64,000 nt of DNA, from NCBI GenBank assembly GCA_021796385.1, contig JAJYXQ010000030.1, positions 60,607 to 124,606 on the forward strand, given 5' to 3'. The translations under genes were made by a program, and so were the position numbers. This DNA comes from Thermoplasmata archaeon. GTDB taxonomy: Archaea; Thermoplasmatota; Thermoplasmata; Lutacidiplasmatales; UBA184. A model generated the notes under the pieces. It saw only the letters and a program-made list of their open reading frames with translations. It did not search any database and was not told the origin of the DNA. Position 1 is the first letter of the stretch. Every line of letters starts with the position of its first letter. Shown piece by piece: positions 49,189-58,762 of the stretch.

Positions 49189-52100
49189 TTACGGACCGTT
49201 AGGGGGGGAACTCCCGTAGGGTGGGGAAGGTGGAGAAGTCGGGGGAGAGGCTCCCGCGCCTCCCTTCATCCTCTTCCGGTGGAGCAGTAGGCCGGCAACC
49301 CCACCCACTATGCCTACCGCGACCAAGATCAGGATGATAGGTAGCAGGTAACTGCTGATGCCAGACGCAGGTGCCGACGTGGACCCCGAAGTTACCGTCA
49401 ACTCGGTGATAGCGTTCGAAGAGCCCGAGCTATCGTTCACATATACCCGGATCGTGTAATTCCCGGCGGAAGTCGGTTGGCAGGAGAGCGTAGGGACATC
49501 TTCGGAAAGGCATCCGGCAGGCAGTCCGGTGTATGCGTAGCTTAAGACCTGAGTCCCACCGCTGGCCGTCACTTTGAGTTGGGTGACGCTCCCGAGGGGC
49601 ATTGAGGAAGGGTTCGCGACGAAGGAACTGATGGTCGGGCTGCCCGCACCCCCGCTTGCCGGTGTAACGTGAAACAAAGTATTGCTCGAGGCGCTGTGGG
49701 AAGCGCTATCGTTCACATAGACCGTAACCGTGTAGTTGCCCGAGATCGATGGAGTGCATGAGAAACTTGCCTTATCCGTGGTCGCGCAGCCTGAGGGTAG
49801 ACCAGTATAGTCGTAGGCCAAGGGCGGGGTACCCCCGGAGGCGGAGACCGATATGATTACGGGGGTTCCAACGCTCACGGTGCTCGGCGTGATCGTGAAT
49901 GACGAGATTGAGGGAGCTCCCGAAGGCTGATTGACGGTCAGATTGAGAGAGCCAACTCCGCTCAACTTCTTCGTGTCGGTCACTGTGACTTGAATGTGGA
50001 AAGGTCCGCCGCCGACGGTGGGCGTGCAAGACAGAGACGATGTGTTCTGGGTGAGGCACCCCGTCGGGAGACCGCTATAGAAGTATGTCAAAGCTCCTGT
50101 TCCGCCCGAAGTGGTGACGCTCAAGACTGTGGCTTGATTGACATTCACCGGGTTCGGGTTGGCAATGAAGGATGTGACTCGGGGTGCAGTGGCCGCTGGG
50201 GCATTGAGGGTGAACGAGGAACTACCGGTGATGTTCTTCCCCGAAGCGTCGGTGACCGTCACATTCACGAGGTAGGTCCTGGGAGTGGCGGAGAGGCTGG
50301 TAGCGCAGATCAATGATACCACATTGCTGGTGCTGCATCCCAACGGAAGACCGGAATAGACGTAGGTGTAGGGAGCGGTTCCAGTTCCCGGGGTCACCGT
50401 GGTGTTCAAGTAGACGGTCTGTCCCGCGGTGATCGTGGAGGGCAACGCCGTGAACGATGTGAGCGCAAGCGGAGCGTTCACGGTAACGCTTGCGTTTCGG
50501 CTCACCTTGTTTCCCGCCGAGTCCATGGCCACTACGGAGATTGTGAACTTTCCCGTGACAAGCGGCTTGCACGAGAAGCTAGCGGGCTGTGTCCCATTCG
50601 TGCATCCACTCCCTCCCGGGAGACCCGAATAATTGTACACCACGGGAGGCAGGCCACCGGAAGAGGTCACACTGAGCGTCATAGTCGTGTTGGTGTCGAG
50701 CACGTTGGGGGAGATGGTGAAAGAGGGGATGGACAAGTGGGCATAGACGTTCACCGTCGTCGACGCACTGCTGCTGTGTCCCAGGGAGTCGTTCAGGTAG
50801 ACCGTCACGTTGTACGTCCCTGGTACAGAGGGGTAACAGCTGAGGGAGGTGGAATTCCGGGTCGTGCAGTTAGCCGGGAGGCCAACGTATGCATAATGAA
50901 TGGGGTTTGGCCAACTGCCATTGGTCACCTGGAACTTGGTCGATTGGTTGGCCAAGAGGCTCGAGGGTGTCGCATTGAAAGAAAGGATCGAGGGCCCCCC
51001 GGTCTTCGTTACCGTGATGTTCGCCTCGTCACTGATGGCGGAACAATTGTAAGTCACGTTAGCCCAGAGCCGGCCTGTTCCTGTGGTACTGCTCGCAGTG
51101 AACTTGACCGACGGGCCAGTGGTTGCGTTGAGGGTTCCCAGGGACGCCGGGCTGAAGTGCCAAGAATAATGGGCACTCGGTATTGTGACGCCATTCTGGT
51201 TGATTGCCGTGGCATTGAACACTTGGGAACCCGAATACGCCAGTGCTGCCTGAACGGGGGTGATGCTGCTCTTGTTGAGGAGGATCACCTTGAAGTTACC
51301 CCACAAGGGCACCAGACCACCTGGGAATGGTACGGAAGTACCGACCGTCAACTGGTCGATCCCAAGAGTGTTCACCTGCAAATGCCCCTGGATTCCGACC
51401 ACTTTCATTGAGGCGTTGAACTGGGGCATGGCGTTCGTGGCAGCAGGGGTATACCAGCTTCCTGCCCCGCTCTTGACACCGACGGCATAGGGAACGTTCG
51501 TCGTGGGCATGTTGGGCGTGGCTGCCCCCGACATCCCATAGCTGACCGCCAAGAAACTGGGCCCCACACTAGCTCCCTCCTCGCAGATCGTACCTGCCGC
51601 GGCAGCGACGCCAAGATTGTACGTCCCGTTCTCCCAAGCGATTCCGCCACTGACCGTGCCACCCACGATAGGGCTTCCGTCGAAGGTGAATGTCCACCAG
51701 TCGCCGACCTTGTGGGTGATGACAAACTTGTGGGTGCTACCCTGGCTGAATGTGGTCCAGCCAGGGCCGTTGATCCCAAAGATGTTCTCATTCACGATCA
51801 ACGTCCCGTTAGGTAGGAACGCTGCGGGAACCGCGACATTGGATACCCCATAGGTAGAATTCGTGGTCATGGCGATCCCGGCGGCCGCAACAGGGGGAGT
51901 TGAGGATCCGGCGGGGGGAGCCGACTTGATGGGATCCGCTACTCCGAGCACTAAGAACTGGTTGTTCCCGAGATTGAGACCGTTCGGGACGGTGATGGTC
52001 GAGTTGACCCCGGTATTGTTAACGAAGTCTCCAACGTTCCATGTTCCGGCGGCACCAGTCCCCGCGGCCGGCAGATTGAGCAACCCACTCGATGGGCGGA

Positions 52101-52275
52101 CCGCGGAGTGATCACAGGGAACGGTTGGATATGCGCCTGAGAGTACATTCGAGGGCAGGTCAAAAGGCCCTTTCGAAGTCAACGCTGGACCCTGTAAGGT
52201 CACGGGGTTCAGCAGCACGATCGACGAAGATACAGTCGCCAACACGGCAAGCGCCACGAGGAGGGCCACGCGCAT
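49189..52275 (-). CDS. Module gene C: surface protein, unknown N-terminal domain, six Cys-paired Ig-like modules, TM, Pro-rich tail
   Basis: FVITHKVGDWWTFTFDGSPIVGG...WENGTYNLGV; six copies of SFxxxPxxxxxGxxxxxxVxxxGG...YxGLPxGC...SCxP; TM then RKRMKGG, PPTSPPSPPYGSSPPNGP. Confidence 0.82.
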   Translation of the reverse strand: MRVALLVALAVLATVSSSIVLLNPVTLQGPALTSKGPFDLPSNVLSGAYPTVPCDHSAVRPSSGLLNLPAAGTGAAGTWNVGDFVNNTGVNSTITVPNGLNLGNNQFLVLGVADPIKSAPPAGSSTPPVAAAGIAMTTNSTYGVSNVAVPAAFLPNGTLIVNENIFGINGPGWTTFSQGSTHKFVITHKVGDWWTFTFDGSPIVGGTVSGGIAWENGTYNLGVAAAAGTICEEGASVGPSFLAVSYGMSGAATPNMPTTNVPYAVGVKSGAGSWYTPAATNAMPQFNASMKVVGIQGHLQVNTLGIDQLTVGTSVPFPGGLVPLWGNFKVILLNKSSITPVQAALAYSGSQVFNATAINQNGVTIPSAHYSWHFSPASLGTLNATTGPSVKFTASSTTGTGRLWANVTYNCSAISDEANITVTKTGGPSILSFNATPSSLLANQSTKFQVTNGSWPNPIHYAYVGLPANCTTRNSTSLSCYPSVPGTYNVTVYLNDSLGHSSSASTTVNVYAHLSIPSFTISPNVLDTNTTMTLSVTSSGGLPPVVYNYSGLPGGSGCTNGTQPASFSCKPLVTGKFTISVVAMDSAGNKVSRNASVTVNAPLALTSFTALPSTITAGQTVYLNTTVTPGTGTAPYTYVYSGLPLGCSTSNVVSLICATSLSATPRTYLVNVTVTDASGKNITGSSSFTLNAPAATAPRVTSFIANPNPVNVNQATVLSVTTSGGTGALTYFYSGLPTGCLTQNTSSLSCTPTVGGGPFHIQVTVTDTKKLSGVGSLNLTVNQPSGAPSISSFTITPSTVSVGTPVIISVSASGGTPPLAYDYTGLPSGCATTDKASFSCTPSISGNYTVTVYVNDSASHSASSNTLFHVTPASGGAGSPTISSFVANPSSMPLGSVTQLKVTASGGTQVLSYAYTGLPAGCLSEDVPTLSCQPTSAGNYTIRVYVNDSSGSSNAITELTVTSGSTSAPASGISSYLLPIILILVAVGIVGGVAGLLLHRKRMKGGAGASPPTSPPSPPYGSSPPNGP

Positions 52276-52449
52276 GCGAAGCACTATGACACTCGTGTAT
52301 TAACTCCTTTGGGGCATGTCCCGGAACTGGGATTGTTTTACTCCACCCAAAACTGCGGACAAAGACTGGCCGCGCCCAGCAGAATCCTTAAGCCGAACCA
52401 CCGGAGTACCGGCGGAAAACCTTTAGTAACGTCCGTGCGTGACTATCTC

Positions 52450-55269
52450 ATGCTCTATCGGGTCGCCGTAGTCGTAGCTATTGTAAGTCTGATTGCCGTT
52501 TCGGGGTACCTCCTACCGGGAACGGGCTTCGGGAGGGTGGCAAGTGCGGGGACCCCATTCTCGATTCCTTCTCAATTCGTACAGGATTGGGCGAGGGTCG
52601 CCCCGACCTGCACTGCGGATAACGCCCATCCATCCTTCACGATCGCTGGGCTAAATGCCGAAGGTACGGGTATCACCGGAACCACGAACATCACGAAGTT
52701 TGCCAACAACACCGGAGTCAATACGACCACCGACGTTCCCAGCACCTCGCTCTCTACAGGGCAGATCATTGGAATGGGAGTGGCCGAGCCTATCTCCAGC
52801 TCAGAAATCGTCGGGGTTGGTGCTGCGTTGGGTTCCCAATATGGTATAACTGAAGGGGTTCCCCTTGTCATCCTACCGAATGCCACCACGAAGGGTTCCG
52901 TGGGCTACTACTACAATGCGCCTGGTACGGCGAATTTGGGTCTGGGCGGACTTAGTCAAGGTAGCCCCTACGTCTTTGCCATTACCCATAAGGCCGGAAC
53001 ATGGTGGACCTTTACGTATGCGTCCCCCGGGGGGACGGCGTACCCAATCGTTGGGAACCAGAGCTGGGAGAACGGAACGCTCAATCTGGGAGTCTCCAAG
53101 ATCCCTGGGACGGCCTGTGAGTTTGGTGGCCTTCTCGGCCCCTCCTTCATCGTTCTGTCGTACGGTTCAGGTTCGGCGGTCCCTCAGTTCCCCAAGACTT
53201 CCGTGCCCTATGCCATCGGAGTGACTACCTCGAGCGGCAAGTACGTGCCCCTTTCCGCCAATATCCTTCCTCAGTTCAATGCGACCCTGGGCACGATGGG
53301 GATCCAAGCGCACGATCAGAACGCTGCGATCGGGTACAACTCTCTGGTCGTGGGCTCCACCTCGGCCGGTGTGGCGTACCCCGGGGCATACTTGCCGGCC
53401 TGGGGCAACTACAAGGAGATCATCCTCAACACCAGCTCGGTGAGCCCTGTCTTTGCTTCCCTTGCATACAACGCCACCCAGCAGTTCAACGCCACCGCGC
53501 TGGGAGTCACGGGGGCGACCGTTTTGGGAGCCCATTACCATTGGGGGTTCACTCCGTCGACCCTGGGGGCCCTCAGTGGCACTTCGGGAGCATCGGTGAA
53601 CTTCACTGCAGCGGGCATCACGATCTCCGGAAAGGTGTGGGTAAATGTGACCTATAATTGCTCCGCCATCAACAGTACCGCGAACGTCACTGTGACAAAG
53701 ACGGGCGGCCCGTCGATCAACTCGTTCACGGTGGTTCCCCCCGTGATAACCGTAGGTGAGAACACTACGTTCAACGTCACCCATGGACCGTGGTCCCGTC
53801 CGATTTCGTACGCCTATGCCGGGCTCCCTACCGGCTGCACAGGGGGGAATGTCACCAGCTTCACCTGCGCACCCACGGCGTCGGGGAATTACTCTGTGAC
53901 CGTATACTTGAACGATACCGCGGGCCACTCAAGCTCGGCCACCGCTCCCCTCACGGTAGACAAGGACCTGACGGTTGTTTCCTTCACCTCGACCCCGAGC
54001 GTATTGACGGAAAACACCACGACCACGTTCAAGGTGGTGGCCAGCGGTGGGATCCCCTTGCTCACGTACAATTTTAGCGGGATGCCTGCAGGCTGTGGGG
54101 CAGGTATCGAACCTTCGGTCTTCTCTTGCCGGCCCACGAACTATGGCTCCTTCAATGTCTCAGTCAACGTGACCGATTCCGCGGGGCATTACGCGACCCG
54201 GACACTCTCCCTGAAGGTCAACACCCCGTTGTCGGTATCTGGGGTCACGGCGTCTCCTTCGGCGGTAAACGTCGGCCAGACGACCTACATCAACGTGACC
54301 GTGATCGGTGGCACCGCCCCTTACGGTTTTGTCTACCACAACCTTCCGCAGGGGTGCACCTCGTCTAACCTGAGCAAGATCCAATGTACCCCCGGGATCA
54401 ATGGGACGTTCCTTGTAACTGCAAACGTGACCGATGCTTCGGGAGCGAATGCTTCAGGGTCGACACTATTGATCGTCAACTTACCCCCTGTCCCGGTGAT
54501 CAGTTCGTTCTCCGCCTCCCCGGCCGCCGTAAACGTGTCCCAGTCGACGGTGTTCACAGTGGTGGCGTTGGGGGGAACGCCGCCATTGTCCTATACCTAC
54601 ACCGGGTTGCCATCCGGTTGCACCTCGCAGGACACCGGGAGCCTTGCGTGCACACCGACCCAAGCCGGGAATTATACCGTGACCGCAAAAGTGAGCGACT
54701 CGGCTGGGCATTCCGCGATCCCCAAATCTACGACCCTGACGGTGATCCAACCTTCGGGAGGCAGTGCGCCGGTGATCGCTTCGTTCACGATCTCACCTTC
54801 GCCCGTCCCGCTGGGTTCAAGGATAACGGTCACCGTGAGCGCTACTGGGGGGACCGGCACGCTGTCCTATGCCTACGTAGGACTTCCGACAGGGTGCCTC
54901 TCGACGGACGTCACGAGCTTTACCTGCACTCCGACCTCGGTGGGCAACTACACTGTGACAGTCTACGTGAACGACTCTGCCAAGCATTCCGTGACCCAGA
55001 CGACCAGTGTGTCGGTGTTATCGTCTTCCGGAACCACCCCGAACAATTCCACAGCCTCCGGTTCCGGCTTCTTCAGCACATGGGTGATCCTCGCCATCGT
55101 AGCGGTCGTCGTGGTGGCAATCGTTGCCGGAGTCCTCTTGATGCGACGTAAGAAGACTTCAGGACCGAGCACAATGCCTTCACAGAACGCCCCGTCCCAG
55201 GAGCCAACTGGGAGGGACTTCACGGGCTATCCACCTCAACAGCCACCCTACACCCCACCACCCCAGTAG
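52450..55269 (+). CDS. Module gene C': paralogue of C with five Ig-like modules
   Basis: FAITHKAGTWWTFTYASPGGTAYPIVGNQSWENGTLNLGV; colinear with C; TM WVILAIVAVVVVAIVAGVLLMRRKK; tail GYPPQQPPYTPPPQ. Start trimmed to MLYRVAVV, about 27 nt after TATA-like ctttagta. Confidence 0.82.
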   Translation: MLYRVAVVVAIVSLIAVSGYLLPGTGFGRVASAGTPFSIPSQFVQDWARVAPTCTADNAHPSFTIAGLNAEGTGITGTTNITKFANNTGVNTTTDVPSTSLSTGQIIGMGVAEPISSSEIVGVGAALGSQYGITEGVPLVILPNATTKGSVGYYYNAPGTANLGLGGLSQGSPYVFAITHKAGTWWTFTYASPGGTAYPIVGNQSWENGTLNLGVSKIPGTACEFGGLLGPSFIVLSYGSGSAVPQFPKTSVPYAIGVTTSSGKYVPLSANILPQFNATLGTMGIQAHDQNAAIGYNSLVVGSTSAGVAYPGAYLPAWGNYKEIILNTSSVSPVFASLAYNATQQFNATALGVTGATVLGAHYHWGFTPSTLGALSGTSGASVNFTAAGITISGKVWVNVTYNCSAINSTANVTVTKTGGPSINSFTVVPPVITVGENTTFNVTHGPWSRPISYAYAGLPTGCTGGNVTSFTCAPTASGNYSVTVYLNDTAGHSSSATAPLTVDKDLTVVSFTSTPSVLTENTTTTFKVVASGGIPLLTYNFSGMPAGCGAGIEPSVFSCRPTNYGSFNVSVNVTDSAGHYATRTLSLKVNTPLSVSGVTASPSAVNVGQTTYINVTVIGGTAPYGFVYHNLPQGCTSSNLSKIQCTPGINGTFLVTANVTDASGANASGSTLLIVNLPPVPVISSFSASPAAVNVSQSTVFTVVALGGTPPLSYTYTGLPSGCTSQDTGSLACTPTQAGNYTVTAKVSDSAGHSAIPKSTTLTVIQPSGGSAPVIASFTISPSPVPLGSRITVTVSATGGTGTLSYAYVGLPTGCLSTDVTSFTCTPTSVGNYTVTVYVNDSAKHSVTQTTSVSVLSSSGTTPNNSTASGSGFFSTWVILAIVAVVVVAIVAGVLLMRRKKTSGPSTMPSQNAPSQEPTGRDFTGYPPQQPPYTPPPQ

Positions 55270-55291
55270 CGAAGGAAGGAACCGCTACTGG
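55263..55291. terminator. Perfect 9-bp stem-loop overlapping the C' stop codon
   Basis: CCAGTAGCG-aaggaaggaac-CGCTACTGG. Confidence 0.5.
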
Positions 55292-55424
55292 AGGAGCCAA
55301 CCGTTGGTAAGAGAACCTTTCTCCGGGAGTAGAAGTCCCGAGGATAAGGATCGAGCGACTGAGCACACTCCGGAAGGGTAGGCCCCGGAGCTCGCAAAAG
55401 GGAGACAAGGAGCGAACTGCGAAA

Positions 55425-57077
55425 CTAACGAAGCGGGGCAGCCTTCCGTCGGTTTACCCGAGTGACGCCCACAACAAAAATCGCGAGCGCGATGGCGATG
55501 CCGGCCAGGGATTCGGCGAACGAAGCCCCCCTCCACTGGTAACTTGTTCCGGAGGGTTGCACATAGTAGGCGGTCACCGTTCCACTTCCGACCACGTTAA
55601 GTTCGCTTGTGGCGTTCTCGGGACTTCCCACACTGACGCCACCGCTAAAGTACCACCCCTTGAACTCGTATCCCGGACAGGGGGTAGCGCTCACCACATA
55701 GAAGTTACCCGGGGTCAGGTCCTCCCTCGATCCGGAAGACAGGTGCGTTCCATTGAAACTGATGCTGTTGCAATTCCGAGGCGCCACCGAAAAGTACACT
55801 CCATACGGGGTGGGAGGAGGCTGGCTGGTGATCGTTGTGTTCGCCGGAGGTGGCCCAAAGACCCACGTCGCATTCGTGGCACTGTACGCACTCAGATTCC
55901 CCACAAGCCCACCAAAGAGCACGAGCCCAGACGTCGGGGTGGTCGAAATGAGACTAGCGCCGATGATCGATGAGGCGGGAGTGGGGGACAAGTAAAGCTC
56001 TGACCAGTAGCCATCGATGTAGATCCAGGTGTCCCCGAAGATGAGATCGGCGGTGGTGTTCCACCCTCCGAACAGCACCATGAAACCTTGGGCGGGGTCA
56101 TACGCCATGGCCCCAAGCATACGGCCATCCGGGATGCTCCCGCGGATCTTTCCGGTCAGGTTCGTCCAGATGCCATGAGCGTAGGACCACGTTTGGTCGA
56201 GATCGAGACCGAACTGCACCCCGGGGGATGGTGTGGCCCCTCCAAAGAGGAGTACATTTGCCGAGGAGGGGTCAAAGGCGAGAGAAGGAGCGAGCAAGGG
56301 TGGTGGATGTTCCGACAGGCTTAGATTTTTCCACTGCCCATGGGCGAATGTCCAAGTGTCAGAGTGGATGTCCGTTTGGCTGCTCATCCCCCCATACATC
56401 AGCAGGTACCCGTCGATGGGGTCCCATGCGATCCCGCCCAGTCCTCGGGCCGATGGGTGAAAAGAAAGGTCGAGCTTCGTCCAAGTTCCGTTCTGAAACT
56501 CCCATGTGTCGTCATAATAGAGAGAGCCATTCAGGGTGAGATACGGTCCACCCCCAAACAACAGGATGTAGTGGTCCGCGGGGTCGTATGCCATGTACTC
56601 CCCGAGGCGTGCGCTCGGGCCAGATATGTGCAACTGCGTCCAGTTTCCATTGGCAAAAACCCACGTATCGTCGTAGGTGGTGTTGGGCGAGAGCGTCAGG
56701 TTATTGATTCCACCGAACAAAACCACGTATCCGGTGATAGGGTCAAAGGCCATTCCCGCCCCACCACGCACCGGAGGGGGGCAATGCCCCTTGGCGCAGA
56801 TCAGGCTCCATCCACTATCTGAAGCTCGAGGGGATCCTCGGGTGGTTTGGTCTATGCACCCCATGCTGAAAGTCCCGACCGCAGAACAAGTGAGAGGAAT
56901 CCCGCCGGCGGGTCCCTTTCCTTCGGCGAGGCTATCGCTCGCAAGGGAGAGTTCCAAAGTCTCGGTCCCGAGCGATCGGGATTCCTTGTATCCCGGAGCG
57001 GGGTGAAGAGGTCCGATCGGGGACCCACCGATAAGGACAAGCAAGACCACAATGATCGCGATCGGATTGCTTGCCAT
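55425..57077 (-). CDS. Module gene B': kelch-repeat surface protein, paralogue of B
   Basis: ARLGEYMAYDPADHYILLFGGGPYLTLNGSLYYDDTWEFQNGTW parallels B PRLGEYMAYDYKDGYILLFGGGPYLTLNGSLYYHDTWEFQSGHW. Start trimmed to MASNPIAI. Confidence 0.85.
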   Translation of the reverse strand: MASNPIAIIVVLLVLIGGSPIGPLHPAPGYKESRSLGTETLELSLASDSLAEGKGPAGGIPLTCSAVGTFSMGCIDQTTRGSPRASDSGWSLICAKGHCPPPVRGGAGMAFDPITGYVVLFGGINNLTLSPNTTYDDTWVFANGNWTQLHISGPSARLGEYMAYDPADHYILLFGGGPYLTLNGSLYYDDTWEFQNGTWTKLDLSFHPSARGLGGIAWDPIDGYLLMYGGMSSQTDIHSDTWTFAHGQWKNLSLSEHPPPLLAPSLAFDPSSANVLLFGGATPSPGVQFGLDLDQTWSYAHGIWTNLTGKIRGSIPDGRMLGAMAYDPAQGFMVLFGGWNTTADLIFGDTWIYIDGYWSELYLSPTPASSIIGASLISTTPTSGLVLFGGLVGNLSAYSATNATWVFGPPPANTTITSQPPPTPYGVYFSVAPRNCNSISFNGTHLSSGSREDLTPGNFYVVSATPCPGYEFKGWYFSGGVSVGSPENATSELNVVGSGTVTAYYVQPSGTSYQWRGASFAESLAGIAIALAIFVVGVTRVNRRKAAPLR

Positions 57078-57111
57078 CGGATAGCACGTCTCAGGTTCGC
57101 AGGGTAAATAA

Positions 57112-57920
57112 TCCTTTGGTGACATCCTTCCCACGGCTAAAGCCGAGGGCTTCCCGGTTCGATCGGGACGGCATCCAGCTCCCTCAGCGGAAGCTCTGTT
57201 CGAGCCCAATTCAGTATGTTCACGGCGGTGTTCACGTCCAGGTCCATGACTGCGCCGCAGGAGCATGAAAGCTCCCGTTCCCACAGTGCCTTTGGGACGC
57301 TCTGACCACACACCGAGCAATCGCGGGCCCTTCCTTTCGCCTCCACGAACACCACGGTCAAGTTAGCCTCTTCCACTTGGCTTGAAAGGGCATTCAGGAA
57401 GTCCCGCCATGAGGCACCCGCTATGCTCCGATGCAGTCCCCGGCTGAGACCCTTCGCTACCATCTCTGTGATGTCCTTCCTCTCGACCGCTATCCAGTCG
57501 AACCGTTGGACTAACGCTCCTGGCAGGCGACTCTTGAGGTTGGGGAACTCCGAGCGCAGGTCGAGGGAACTGCGCCCATTCATGCGTTTCACGACACGGT
57601 GTATTCCGAAGCTCGGGTCCACATTCATCCGGAGATGGACAGGTCTGGCATGACCTTCATCACCACTATGTCTACTCGTAGACCCGCGGCAACCACGCGG
57701 AGTATTTCCTTCAGGCGTGTCTCGACTGGTCCAGTGAGAACGCCACGCCGGTATTTGGGACACCACACCACCCGGTAGGTGCACCTGAAATGATGTTCCG
57801 GTTCGACTAATACTCCATCATCGCCCAAATACACGAGGCCACCATATAATGCTCCCGGCTCGCGAACCCCAGTCCTAAAGGGCGAGACATGCGCTCGCCT
57901 ACTTTTGGTCAAAAAGGGAG
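57112..57920 (-). mobile_element. Decayed IS200/IS605-family element
   Basis: TnpA-like N-terminus, TnpB-like C-terminus, and right-end-like gaagccctcggctttagccgtgggaaggatgtcac on the minus strand. Confidence 0.8.
57137..57912 (-). pseudogene. tnpA (frameshifted) joined in frame to the 3' part of tnpB
   Basis: ORF 57625-57912 CTYRVVWCPKYRRGVLTGPVETRLKEIL...VMKVMPD then stop; continues one frame over as VHLRMNVDPSFGIHRVVKRMNGRSS...LKSRLP, then TnpB-like FDWIAVERKDI...CSVCGQSVPKALWERELSCSCGAVMDLDVNTAVNIL. Confidence 0.82.
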
Positions 57921-58010
57921 AGGAGGGCTACCGACTCACCAGACCGGCGCCTGTCAACGAAAGGATTAAGAGGATGCCACCCTAGAGCGCAATGCGGCGT
58001 CCGGGGCATT

Positions 58011-58694
58011 TTGGTCGATTCAGCATCTAACGAGTTGGCACCCGAAAACGACCGGGGGTTGACGCTGTTTTTGAGACGCTTTATGCGCGAAAGATACCCC
58101 CCGATCGGGTTCCTATTGGGCCTATTCGCCGTGATCTACTTCTGGGTGGCAGTGTCCATCGATGCCTATCTCAACTCCTCTTGGTGGCGTTTCACAGGAA
58201 GCTCCTTCAGCGCCCTCGGTGACCCAAGCCCCAACGCTACGGGGGCGGCGGCGGGGCTTTACTGGATATACAACGACGTGGTGATCTTCCCGACCGCCGG
58301 GTTGATCCTCCTTTTCTCTGCCGCGCTGATCCTGGTCGCTCGGAACAAGATCCAAGCGACCGGGGGCTCCTTCCTAATGGTATCCGGCATCTTCCTCGCC
58401 CTCGTCGGCATCTATCACGGGGGACCCCCGACCCCGGGGTCGGTCCACGATTTCGTGTCCACCTGGTTCTTCATCCAGGCCGCGTTCGGGATATTCATTT
58501 GGGGGATTGGAACTCTATGGCAAGGAGAACGAGCGATCGGCTGGTCGAACGTTGCCCTCGTGATCGGTGCCATCGTGATCGGATTCAGCGTCAAGTTCGG
58601 GTCCGTCGCTGAGACTGAGGCCTTTGCCATCGTGGTCATTGATATTTGGGTGATCTGGCTGTACTTCCTTCGAAAGTCATTTTTTCGCCCATGA
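58011..58694 (+). CDS. Module gene A' part 1: DUF998-like membrane protein
   Basis: SSWWRFTGSSFSALGDPSPNATGAAAGLYWIYNDVVIFPTAGLIL... parallels the N-terminus of A. Start uncertain (TTG 58011 or ATG 58083). Confidence 0.72.
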   Translation: MVDSASNELAPENDRGLTLFLRRFMRERYPPIGFLLGLFAVIYFWVAVSIDAYLNSSWWRFTGSSFSALGDPSPNATGAAAGLYWIYNDVVIFPTAGLILLFSAALILVARNKIQATGGSFLMVSGIFLALVGIYHGGPPTPGSVHDFVSTWFFIQAAFGIFIWGIGTLWQGERAIGWSNVALVIGAIVIGFSVKFGSVAETEAFAIVVIDIWVIWLYFLRKSFFRP

Positions 58695-58762
58695 CCCCGG
58701 ACGGTCGAGTGAACCAAATATCCCTTAAGGCATCTCAAGTCCCGGGGAAAGAGGTCCCCTGA

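Noticed and set aside
50737-51411. 224-aa plus-strand ORF inside gene C
   Set aside because: Arg-rich antisense translation of the C coding region, no domain signal.
53167-53928. 253-aa minus-strand ORF inside gene C'
   Set aside because: Antisense to the C' coding region; low-complexity shadow ORF.
57137-57784. Functional TnpB RNA-guided nuclease
   Set aside because: RuvC-I and most of TnpB are missing and the frame is joined to truncated TnpA; treated as a decayed remnant.
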